Shown here piece after piece: positions 20,428 through 29,530 of a DNA stretch of 64,000 nucleotides. The first letter of the stretch is position 1. Each line of letters starts with the position of its first letter. The DNA is from Gracilariopsis chorda (lineage: Eukaryota > Rhodophyta > Florideophyceae > Gracilariales > Gracilariaceae): positions 245,135 to 309,134 of the forward strand of contig NBIV01000082.1 of assembly GCA_003194525.1 (NCBI GenBank), read 5' to 3'. A program made the position numbers and the translations under genes. The notes beneath the pieces are model-generated. The model saw nothing but the letters and a program-made list of their open reading frames with translations. It made no database searches and was not told the DNA's origin.

Positions 20428-21567
20428 ATGGGAGACGAATCTGTGTTTCGCATTGCGCCGACCCCACAAGGGCTCATTATCCCTTTGCCGACGCTGTACA
20501 CGCAACTTATGTTTACTGCGATCAACGCCATTACTGAAATTGGATGTGTATCTGCAACCTTTGTCCTGATTGGATTGGCAGAATGCTACGCTCTCACAAC
20601 ACATCGCAGGGTTAGGCTAGCATCACATCGTCGATATCATCGGGTCGTACAAGTAGTGGCTATGATTACATTCATAGCGCTTGAAGTGTTGATATCTACA
20701 TTTACGAAGCCACATACGCACCATATCGAATCAAAACAGAATTGCACACAAGTTAACAGAACGGAGAATTTTTTGGCACTTAATGATTCTGATGAACGTC
20801 GAATGAGTGAAGAAATGGTTCTCTACAGCTGTCTTCGAACAAATTCTTCCAATATCATAAACATTTCGACCGGAGTCAAAAGTGAGGACACTGGAGCGGT
20901 ACAGTGCAACCAGGAGTGGATTTTTCAGTATGAGAATGACAGAACTGACCATGAACAGTTTTCGGAAAGGGATGAGGTCGGCAAGCAATGTAACGAACAA
21001 TTCTGCACTCTGGTGTCTCTTGATAGAAGTGGCACCCGCATGTTTCTATCAAAGCCTGTGCCTCGTGCGTCCTTTGATTCTGATAATAACAAAATAGACG
21101 GAAAATGGACGAACTTGAACTTCAACGTACAAATTGATGTGAAAATCATGGCTACAAAGGTTTTGGGGTTATACGAGCAAGGGGTATTTGATGAACTAGA
21201 TGTGCGAAGAAGACTGCTGGTACAGTCGAAGAAACAAGAATGCCAGTTTTCAAGCGACAGGAAAGAACATTCGGTTCTTCCCTTCTGGCTTCTTGGCTTG
21301 ATAATATCGATGTGGGGTACGTGTGCTTTTCTTTTCATTCTGACACGGGTTTTGAAAAGAGGGGTCTTCTATGACATAGACAACCCTTCCCATTGGGCAT
21401 GTATAACAGATTGGCAACTTATTCAGGGAGATAGAAGGAAGCACTCCGCATTTTTGCGATCGACTACAGTTGATGGAGTTCGCAGAATATTTGTGTCCTT
21501 TGAGGGCAGAACCGAGACTTCAAGTCGGTCCGGAACAGCAGAGAGCGAAGATAGTGCGGAAATATGA
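20428..21567 (+). CDS. Multi-pass membrane protein with a luminal/extracellular domain, paralogue of 16905
   Basis: The start at 20428 (CAAAATGG context) is chosen because of the TATA box at 20335. The protein has 379 aa. There are membrane segments at about residues 27-55 and 72-92, then a domain of about 190 residues with several N-glycosylation sites (NCT, NRT, NDS, NSS, NIS), a third membrane segment (FWLLGLIISMWGTCAFLFIL) at about 290-312, and a polar tail of about 65 residues. The domain matches the secreted protein at 16905, including GVFDELDVRRRLL. Secreted and anchored versions of one domain lie 3.5 kb apart, pointing to local duplication. The function is unknown. Confidence 0.75.
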   Translation: MGDESVFRIAPTPQGLIIPLPTLYTQLMFTAINAITEIGCVSATFVLIGLAECYALTTHRRVRLASHRRYHRVVQVVAMITFIALEVLISTFTKPHTHHIESKQNCTQVNRTENFLALNDSDERRMSEEMVLYSCLRTNSSNIINISTGVKSEDTGAVQCNQEWIFQYENDRTDHEQFSERDEVGKQCNEQFCTLVSLDRSGTRMFLSKPVPRASFDSDNNKIDGKWTNLNFNVQIDVKIMATKVLGLYEQGVFDELDVRRRLLVQSKKQECQFSSDRKEHSVLPFWLLGLIISMWGTCAFLFILTRVLKRGVFYDIDNPSHWACITDWQLIQGDRRKHSAFLRSTTVDGVRRIFVSFEGRTETSSRSGTAESEDSAEI

Positions 21568-22317
21568 CCATGATGCTTCGACAGATTGAACTAAAGTCGC
21601 TAGAGACTTGGCATCTTTACAGTGATAGATAACCCCGAACTAAAACTGAATAATCATAATTCGTCATGCTCGCAAAATGCTTTTGACCAATTTCTTATTG
21701 TTTGAAAAGCTTTACAGACGTGTGGTGAACTGGTGTAGTGGCCGTTATTCAACCACTTAGAACGGACATCAAGTATTGATAGTTTAGATTGACTGCTACC
21801 AACGCAAAGCGCCAGGCGTACGCCAGCATGACAGTACTACAACGCACACAGCCGCATTTCTGGGTAGCACTCCAAATTCGAGTAGCACATTAGCTTGAAC
21901 GGAGCTCCGAGGGAGTTCACAACAGCGTACTTAAAGCCATCTTATAGCGCTTTCTCATTAAACAAGGGGCATCGAACTCCACATCTTCACACCTCTCCCA
22001 GCGCTTACGACGAAAAGCGCACAACTGGGCGGAGTGGCCGTTGCAGGACTCGATCCTAGCTTCAAGGTCTTCTGTAAAAAGAACTCATGGTGGTTACCAG
22101 CTGGGCTGTGGCCGCTCATAGGCTTGTGCAGGGCACATAGCGGGAGGTATTGACGTACTGATAGTGTCTTCGATCTGCAGCTTGCAGACTCTACAAGACT
22201 GAAGTAAAAGAAGTCTTTGTATCGTTTCGGTTTAAAGCAGAGAAAACTAAAAAGGTTTGGTACTTCTGCAAGCCATTTTTTGGACAACTGGCTAGAGTAG
22301 GGACGAACTGTGCTTAC
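21568..22317. other. Intergenic; left flank of element F
   Basis: No gene seen. It ends with the target duplication CTTAC (22313-22317) of element F. The same original sequence continues at 29063. Confidence 0.5.
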
Positions 22318-23379
22318 TGTCGGTCGCGAATGTTGCGGAATGTGCCAGAAATTGCTGGAACACACGTGTAGAATGTTCCAGTAGTATCTAGCACATTGCA
22401 CGCTTTGTTGGCCCAGCAAAGACTACAGTATTTTAGTGATGCTGGCGCAAATTGTCGCTTTATTATTGGTTAGTGTGCAGCTCCAGAGGTCTCTAGAAGC
22501 CAATGGAGTAACCTAGACGCACACATGAGTAACTAGCAAGTAGAAATGCGTATTTGGCTCATTTGTAGTGCCTCTAAACACTATAAAAAGAGGTTCTGAG
22601 CTTCGGACTTCGGTCTGAACTTACCTCAAGAATCGACCAACATCTAAGCCCCACCCCCTATCAACCTTCAGCCGCTTCAACTATCATCAACAACCAGTGA
22701 GTCGTTCGCCGCTGGATAAAAGGATTCTAGTGAGGCGTGTGCCGCTAATTGTCTAATAGAGTGGGGAAGTACCGTCGCTAAGACCCGTTGAAGCGCCTCA
22801 GGCGTGGGCAGGAGACGGGTAGTGTGTAGCAAAGGTGTTTCTGTCGTATGTGAGCCCCACTGGAGCTTTGCTCGGATAACGGTGTCGGTCGAAAGACCTG
22901 GTGATTTCCGGAGGGAAGTACTTGAAGGGAAGCTATCCGCAGGCGACGTGCCGTGCAACCTTTCCTGCAAAGGGCCAGCTTGGGTATAGAGTGAAAGCAT
23001 ATCCCGCTGTTCGTAGCTCTCCTCGAGAAGCCATGTAAGGATTTTATGCACCTGCTTCTGGTTAGTGCAGAGGTAGGTAGGCTGCAGAATCCACTTCACA
23101 TCCGGAGTGTCTGATCGGAAGCCGAGGTTCTGACCCTTAGTGATCCTTGACATAATTCTTGGGTTGCGCGCCGTTTCAACAAGAAGTTAAGAAGTTTTAT
23201 TTGGGGATTGAGCCTCTTGCTCTCCCTAGTGTTGTTTTATTTCATCGAGTGGGTTTAGTTCTTTTGATCCCACTGTTTTCAACTATTTTTGGGGCTTTTA
23301 GCTACGAAGAGCACCCTTTTGGCTTTTATTATTACAAATTTTTGGCCCCCTGCGTCACCGTCCCGTGATGGCGCCCACA
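22318..23379 (+). repeat. 5' LTR of element F
   Basis: Begins TGTCGGTCGCGAATG and ends GCGCCCACA. It contains a likely core promoter in CACTATAAAAAGAGG (about 22580). The gag start codon (23368) lies in its last 12 bases. A minus-strand frame of 158 codons (22677-23153) is open in both LTRs, but nearly all differences between the two copies change an amino acid, so I do not call it a gene. Confidence 0.92.
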
Positions 23380-24975
23380 TGGTACTCTCCAGGAGGGAGC
23401 TGTTCTGACTCTAACGCTGCATTTACTTCTTATGACGGTTCTTCTATTGACGTCGTAAAGTTCTTCTTTTACTTTGATAATGTTGCGATGAGAGGAAAGA
23501 CTGACGAGGACATGGCACTTGAGGTGCTTGGTTTCCTTGAGAACAAACCCTTTGAGTTCTACTATGATTCTTATGCTGTTAATGGTTCACTTTCGGAAGA
23601 AGCAAAGGACTACCGCTCCGTTAAGCAAGCTTTCATCGATCGTTTTGGAAAAGCCGAGGAGCCTGAGGAAGATATACGCTTTGCAATTTCTGCTAAATTG
23701 GATTATGCAGACTTGGTTGGTTCCTTGACCTATATGGACAACCTCTTCTTAAAGGCAGGATTCAACGCTAAGGCTAAGTTTGGTCTTTTGAAGAAAGCTG
23801 TAATGGAATACGCTGATCTAGCCCAGTTCGTTGTTTTCCGTGGCGCTGATGATTATGATGAGTTGAAGGTTCAAGTGAAAGCCTTCGATGCTGCCCGGAA
23901 AGCAATGGGGAACTACGTTTCATTAAGTACACCACCTAAGCGTATTGTCCAAAACCACAGGTCTTCTGAAGAAACTATCTCTCATGCTTTGGAGTCTAAG
24001 GTCGACAAACTCTCTGAGCAGTTTGCTCAGCTGTCATTAATGGTTAAGAAGACACAGACGGAGCGTCGAGACTACGAAAAGGTTTGTTCATACTGCAAGA
24101 AGCCCGGACATTATGCCTCACAATGTGAATCTAATCCGCACCGAGATACGCGATGCCCGCGTTGTGGGAAAATTGGACACTCAGAGATCACTTGTTGGCG
24201 AAGAATCCGACCCGAAGAGACCCGCAAAGTATGGGATACCAATGAAGAATCTAAAGAGTCAGCATCTAATCTTCAGAAAGGATCCGACCCCGTATCAATT
24301 GTCACCGAAAACGCCGGGAATGCTGATGTAGTCGCCACAACCAAGAGAAGTGCTGACGGTGAAGCGTTGCCCAAAAAGCGCCCTTCAGACGGTGGTGCAC
24401 CCATCCCGCTTTTGCTCAATCCAACAAGATACGAAGAGAGAGTTCGGAGACCTAAGGTTCATGAACAGAAAGTTAAGAAGCCAAAACAGAGGAAGTCGAA
24501 GAAGCAGAGTCTTCAAGACCATGCAAGCCAATATAACGTTCTCACTGAGCTCGCGAATGCCTCTTCCGGACCAACCTTTAGACAACTTATCAGAGGAGAC
24601 GCAGATGATGCGAAGAAAGAGATTCGTAAGCTCATCGGTCGCAAAAGCAATGTTCGACGCCCTTTTGTTGGGCCAGTCGGTAAGCAGCCTAGACGTCTTA
24701 AGGCGGTCCCCGTTATGATATATGGGACTGAGACTGAAGCTTTGCTCGACTCTGGAGCTGTTCCAAACCTTATGTCAACCAAGCTGTGTGACAGGCTAGC
24801 ACTGGAACCCAAGCATACGACGAAGAAGATAACTGTTGCCAATGGACAGAGCGCCGTGTGCAGAGGAATACTATACGATATCCCTATGCCCTTCAGGGGC
24901 GTCTCCGTTCCATTAGACTTTCTTGTTATTGATGGTCCGCCATTCGACATCATTGTGGGTTGTCCAACACTTTAA
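23368..24975 (+). CDS. gag-protease of element F
   Basis: Begins ATGGCGCCCACA in the last bases of the LTR (MAPTWYSPGG). The next Met is about 37 codons later and would cut into the capsid domain, so this start is preferred. A capsid-like helical domain covers residues about 25-180. Two CCHC zinc knuckles follow (CSYCKKPGHYASQC and CPRCGKIGHSEITC, about 240-275), then a basic linker. A retropepsin domain follows with its active site in LLDSGAVPN and its flap-end motif FDIIVGCPTL. It stops with TAA, but the next codons are in the same frame and continue the protease and RT. Confidence 0.85.
   Translation: MAPTWYSPGGSCSDSNAAFTSYDGSSIDVVKFFFYFDNVAMRGKTDEDMALEVLGFLENKPFEFYYDSYAVNGSLSEEAKDYRSVKQAFIDRFGKAEEPEEDIRFAISAKLDYADLVGSLTYMDNLFLKAGFNAKAKFGLLKKAVMEYADLAQFVVFRGADDYDELKVQVKAFDAARKAMGNYVSLSTPPKRIVQNHRSSEETISHALESKVDKLSEQFAQLSLMVKKTQTERRDYEKVCSYCKKPGHYASQCESNPHRDTRCPRCGKIGHSEITCWRRIRPEETRKVWDTNEESKESASNLQKGSDPVSIVTENAGNADVVATTKRSADGEALPKKRPSDGGAPIPLLLNPTRYEERVRRPKVHEQKVKKPKQRKSKKQSLQDHASQYNVLTELANASSGPTFRQLIRGDADDAKKEIRKLIGRKSNVRRPFVGPVGKQPRRLKAVPVMIYGTETEALLDSGAVPNLMSTKLCDRLALEPKHTTKKITVANGQSAVCRGILYDIPMPFRGVSVPLDFLVIDGPPFDIIVGCPTL
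23380..23397 (+). other. Primer binding site of element F, inside the gag frame
   Basis: TGGTACTCTCCAGGAGGG starts at the first base after the LTR. Because gag begins 12 bases earlier inside the LTR, these bases are translated as residues 5-10. The priming tRNA was not identified. Confidence 0.55.
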
Positions 24976-27951
24976 TCGTTCCAAGCCTGCCTTGACCTCG
25001 GAAATCAGCACGTGAAGATGAATATTGATGGAAAAAGAGTAACACTTGGCTTTGACTATGCTCGCGTCGAGATTTCAGACGAAGAGGGTTTCCAGACGGA
25101 TAGCGACGACTTCACTTCAGATTCTGACGCCGCTATTGACTCTGATACTGCTTCTGAAGATGACGAACAATTCGTGGTTGCTCTAACAAAAAAGAACCAT
25201 GGCGAGACTCCCGAAATGATCCCGAAATTGGACATCACTACCGATGAGCAGCACGAGAAGTTACTCTTTTCAAAACTCTCGCACATTTCAGAGGATGAAA
25301 GAGACGACTTGGTTTCTTGTCTGAAGGACTCGAATGTAATCGCTTGGTCATTGAAAGACTTACGCCCAGCCGATGTGCCTGTTTCTCACTCTTTCGAGTT
25401 GACAGTTGACAAACCAATCTACTTCAGATCCAGGAGGATGTCGCCGAAGCACAACGAGTTCGTACGCAAGGAGATTGATCTTCTTCTCGAAGCTGGTATC
25501 ATTACCCCTTCAGCCTCTGCTTGGTCGTTTCCAATTGTCATTGCCTCGAAGAAAGATGGAAGCGCAAGGTTTTTTGTCGATTACAGAGAGCTGAACAGAG
25601 TCATGAAAGCTGACCGCTGGCCTTTGCCACGCATGGAAGAGATCTTTGACGAACTTGGAGGTTGCTGTGTCTTCACTACGCTCGACCTGTTCTCTGGATA
25701 CTGGCAAGTCAAGATGTCTGAGGATTGCAAAGAGATGACGACCTTTGTGTGCAGATACGAAACTTTCATGTTCGAAGTCATGCCATTTGGTCTCATGAAT
25801 GCCCCTTCCACCTTTCAACGGATGATGGATCATGTGCTAAGAGGACTTCCATTCGTTCGGGTTTGCATTGATGACGTTGTCATATTCTCAAGAAGTCTCA
25901 GAGAGCACGTGATTCACTTGAAGGCTGTGATTGGTCGGATTGCGAAGCATGGATTGAAGCTCAAACTGTCCAAATGTTTCTGTGCACTATCGGAGGTGTC
26001 TCCTCTAGGCCATGTCATCAACGGAGATGGAGTGCACGTGAACCAGGGGAAGATTGCTAAGATCCAGGATGCCCCAATTCCTGCCACCACTACGGAACTA
26101 CGATCTTTTCTGGGACTAGCCGGATACTATCGAAGGTTCATCAGAAACTTTGCTGAGACCTCCGCCGTGCTTCACAGTGCTACCTCGGGGAATAAGAAGC
26201 TGAGTTGGACCGGAGAGATGCTAGAAGCTTTCCACGGTCTGAAGAAAAAGATGACTGAGCCTCCGGTACTTTCATTTCCAAACTTCGAGCAGCCTTTCAT
26301 TGTGGAAACGGACGCCTCTAGTGTTTCACTCGGAGCAGTTCTCTCTCAGAAAAAGGAAGATGGGAAGATACATCCTCTGCAGTTTGCCAGTCGTACTATG
26401 ACCGCTGCGGAAAAGAACTACTCGGCATGTGAAAGAGAAAAATTGGCAGTTATCTTTGCTCCCAAGAAGTTCAGATTGTATCTACTCTCGTCTGTTCCAT
26501 TCAAGGTAATCACGGACCATAGGGCTTTAAGATATGCATTTCAGAAGCGCGATATACATGGACGCTTAGCTCGCTGGCTAGACTTTCTGGCCGAGTATGA
26601 CTTTGAAATAGTGTATCGCGCAGGCAAGGAGAATGGCGCAGCAGATTATCTGTCAAGGATAGTTCACGGAGACGAGTTCGAGCCGTTAGAAGATGAAGGC
26701 GACTTTGCTTGTATGGCTGTTGAGCCTGACGACTTCTCCGGTCTTGAACCATACTACGCAAACATTGCGCGCTTCTTGTGTGGTCTGCCTACAGATGAGA
26801 CTGATGCACGTCTCCACCAGGCAATCCGACGAAATGCGAAGAAATTCCTGGTCTGGGAAGGAAAATTGTTCAGAAGGATGCCAAACGCACTGCGAGTTGT
26901 TCCTGTTATTGGTCGGCGACAGATCATTATCAAGTCATTTCATGATGAGATTGGACACTGGGATTTGAAGACTACAAGAAATTTCATCACGGAGAGATAC
27001 TGGTGGCCCACTATGCATAAATATATCGGCAACTACGTCAAGAGTTGTGACGAATGCCAGAGACTCGCACCACTACCAAGATATTACAGCAACCTTCGGA
27101 CTCCCATTTCCTCTCTCTTTGACGTCTTCTCGATTGATTTTGCAGGTCCTCTTCCGACTACCGAATGCGGAAACCGTTTCATTCTGGTTTGTGTTGAGCA
27201 TTTGACTGGTTGGCCACTTGCCGTAGCGACAACATGGTCTACGTCACAGGAGGTCATAGACTTCGTGAGAAAAGAGATCATTGCCGTGTTTGGTTTCCCT
27301 CGTATCGTGGTGTCGGACAATGCTACATGCTTCACTTCTAAGTCGCTCGTCTCATTCATGGAGGACCATGGTATCAAATGGAAAACGGTCTTGGCGTACG
27401 CCCCCATGTCCAATGGCCGAGCTGAAAGGATGGTTGGTACTCTGAAAAGAGCAATAGGAAAGAAAGCTCTGGATAATCGTTCAAGTTGGGACGAATACCT
27501 GCTTTCGGTTCTGTACGGATACCGGCGCAGACATCTTGCCAGTGGGATCTCTCCGTTCGAGTTGCTTTACGGCGTGAAACCACGTATGACCTCCGATGAA
27601 GGTGGTGTCGTGGCACGAGTTGGGGAGTCCTCCGACCGGCTCCGCTCAGTGGAGCTGCTCGCATCAACGAATCATAGAGCTAAACGTTCTGCTCTGAGGG
27701 CTTTGAAGGAAGTCGATGCAGTCTCCATTACGAAGTTTGAAGTCGGTGATCTGGTCCTTGTGGCTCGTGGAAAGGCCCTGAACACTACCGTGAAATGGCC
27801 AGCTTTTTCCTCTAAGTACTTTGGTCCATGTCGTGTGGTGAGGGCTCACCATCCAAGGTACACGTTGCTTTCTCCACACAACCGGTACACTCGCCATGGA
27901 ATACACGCCCGTCGTTTGAAAAACTATATTGCGCGCCCGATGGAAGGTTAG
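24976..27951 (+). CDS. pol of element F (RT, RNase H, integrase), downstream of an in-frame TAA
   Basis: In the same frame as gag. The first ATG is at 25018. Domains in order: linker with acidic residues; RT with FFVDYRELN, TLDLFSGYWQV, VMPFGLMNAP and the catalytic box as VCIDDVVIFS (Cys in place of the usual Tyr of YxDD); RNase H beginning VETDASSVSLGAVL; integrase with an H-x-H/C-x2-C zinc module (HDEIGHWD ... CDECQ) and catalytic residues in SIDFAGPL, VVSDNATCF and NGRAERM; and a GPY/F-like end (YFGPCRVV). If only read through the stop it would be made as a minor Gag-Pol product. Otherwise the element is one mutation from intact. Confidence 0.85.
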   Translation, partial: SFQACLDLGNQHVKMNIDGKRVTLGFDYARVEISDEEGFQTDSDDFTSDSDAAIDSDTASEDDEQFVVALTKKNHGETPEMIPKLDITTDEQHEKLLFSKLSHISEDERDDLVSCLKDSNVIAWSLKDLRPADVPVSHSFELTVDKPIYFRSRRMSPKHNEFVRKEIDLLLEAGIITPSASAWSFPIVIASKKDGSARFFVDYRELNRVMKADRWPLPRMEEIFDELGGCCVFTTLDLFSGYWQVKMSEDCKEMTTFVCRYETFMFEVMPFGLMNAPSTFQRMMDHVLRGLPFVRVCIDDVVIFSRSLREHVIHLKAVIGRIAKHGLKLKLSKCFCALSEVSPLGHVINGDGVHVNQGKIAKIQDAPIPATTTELRSFLGLAGYYRRFIRNFAETSAVLHSATSGNKKLSWTGEMLEAFHGLKKKMTEPPVLSFPNFEQPFIVETDASSVSLGAVLSQKKEDGKIHPLQFASRTMTAAEKNYSACEREKLAVIFAPKKFRLYLLSSVPFKVITDHRALRYAFQKRDIHGRLARWLDFLAEYDFEIVYRAGKENGAADYLSRIVHGDEFEPLEDEGDFACMAVEPDDFSGLEPYYANIARFLCGLPTDETDARLHQAIRRNAKKFLVWEGKLFRRMPNALRVVPVIGRRQIIIKSFHDEIGHWDLKTTRNFITERYWWPTMHKYIGNYVKSCDECQRLAPLPRYYSNLRTPISSLFDVFSIDFAGPLPTTECGNRFILVCVEHLTGWPLAVATTWSTSQEVIDFVRKEIIAVFGFPRIVVSDNATCFTSKSLVSFMEDHGIKWKTVLAYAPMSNGRAERMVGTLKRAIGKKALDNRSSWDEYLLSVLYGYRRRHLASGISPFELLYGVKPRMTSDEGGVVARVGESSDRLRSVELLASTNHRAKRSALRALKEVDAVSITKFEVGDLVLVARGKALNTTVKWPAFSSKYFGPCRVVRAHHPRYTLLSPHNRYTRHGIHARRLKNYIARPMEG

Positions 27952-27995
27952 GTTTTCAGGTTGCCGCAGCGTGGCAACCCTTGAGGTTGGGGTTG

Positions 27996-29057
27996 TGTCG
28001 GTCGCGAATGTTGCGGAATGTGCCAGACATTGCTGGAACACACGTGTAGAATGTTCCAGTAGTATCTAGCACATTGCACGCTTTGTTGGCCCAGCAAAGA
28101 CTACAGTATTTTAGTGATGCTGGCGCAAATTGTCGCTTTATTATTGGTTAGTGTGCAGCTCCAGAGGTCTCTAGAAGCCAATGGAGTAACCTAGACGCAC
28201 ACATGAGTAACTAGCAAGTAGAAATGCGTATTTGGCTCATTTGTAGTGCCTCTAAGCACTATAAAAAGAGGTTCTGAGCTTCGGACTTCGGTCTGAACTT
28301 ACCTCAAGAATCGACCAACATCTAAGCCCCACCCCCTATCAACCTTCAGCCGCTTCAACTATCATCAACAACCAGTGAGGCGTTCGCCGCTGGATAAAAG
28401 GATTTTAGTGAGGCGTGTGCCGCTAGTTGTCCAATAGAGTGGGGAAGTACCGTCGCTAAGACCGGTTGAAGCGCCTCAGGCGTGTGCGGGAGACGGGTAG
28501 TGTGTAGCAAAGGTGTTTCTGTCGTATGTGAGCCCCACCGGAGCTTTGCTCGGATAACGGTGTCGGTCGAAAGACCTGGTGATTTCCGGAGGGAAGTACT
28601 TGAAGGGAAGCTATCCGCAGGCGACGTGCCGTGCAACCTTTCCTGCAAAGGGCCAGCTTGGGTATAGAGTGAAAGCATATCCCGCTGTTCGTAGCTCTCC
28701 TCGAGAAGCCATGTAAGGATTGTATGCACCTGCTTCTGGTTAGTGCAGAGGTAGGTAGGCTGCAGAATCCACTTCACATCCGGAGTGTCTGACCGGAAGC
28801 CGAGGGTCTGACCCTTAGTGATCCTTGACATAATTCTTGGGTTGCGCGCCGTTTCAACAAGAAGTTAAGAAGTTTTATTTGGGGATTGAGCCTCTTGCTC
28901 TCCCTAGTGTTGTTTTATTTCATCGAGTGGGTTTAGTTCTTTTGATCCCACTGTTTTCAACTATTTTTGGGGCTTTTAGCTACGAAGAGCACCCTTTTGG
29001 CTTTTATTATTACAAATTTTTGGCCCCCTGCGTCACCGTCCCGTGATGGCGCCCACA
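27996..29057 (+). repeat. 3' LTR of element F
   Basis: Same 1062-bp length and ends as the 5' LTR. It is preceded by a purine-rich stretch (GAGGTTGGGGTTG) that may serve as polypurine tract. The downstream flank starts with the duplicated CTTAC. Confidence 0.92.
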
Positions 29058-29530
29058 CTTACGTCTAAAGCGCCACTAAAACGAGGCCTCTAAAATTGTT
29101 TGTTTGTTTTAGAGAAGAGAATTTTTCGAACGAGCGCGCATCTGTAATGGCAGATGTCAGAACTGAGGGTGCAGTATGGAAACCTATTTTGGCCAAGAAG
29201 TATTGGCCAACCATTTTCTTATCTCAATAAAGTAGCGAAAAAACGTTCATGAGGTCTTCAAAGATGACCTTATAACGCTTTTTATCTATTTATTTGTCCA
29301 TGTTCCCAGCGGATTGTCTAGAATACGTTCACCCTTCTTATAGCCTATATTTGGGCCACTTAAGGGTAATTTGAGGGAAAATGTACTTAATACATCTCAA
29401 ACGATTAGGCAAATGATAGCAATCCAATAAGCCTGAAGAGCTCATTACGATGGTGTGTTCAACGTTCCAATCGCTAAAAAAAATAGGAACATACATCCCG
29501 ATCTCTGAATGTCGTCCGCCACCCCCAACA
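29058..29530. other. Right flank of element F
   Basis: Starts with CTTAC, the F target duplication. Contains no supported gene. It may include the non-coding end of the pogo-like transposon that follows, but I could not find its terminal repeat. Confidence 0.4.

Larger units (their letters stand above)
22318..29057 (+). mobile_element. Element F: complete Ty3/gypsy-like LTR retrotransposon
   Basis: 6740 bp with two 1062-bp LTRs (22318-23379 and 27996-29057), a primer site directly after the 5' LTR, gag-protease and RT-RNase H-integrase in one frame, and a perfect 5-bp target duplication CTTAC on both sides (22313-22317, 29058-29062). I count about 13 LTR mismatches by eye, roughly 1.2%, so it is fairly young. 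A single in-frame TAA (24973-24975) divides the coding region. It has no chromodomain and none of the dense short hairpins of the A family. Confidence 0.92.

Noticed and set aside
22677-23153. 158-codon minus frame in the F LTR, also open at 28355-28831
   Set aside because: By eye almost all differences between the two LTR copies change the amino acid, and the third copy (35940-36420) has stops. No sign of protein selection; the matching frames simply reflect LTR identity.
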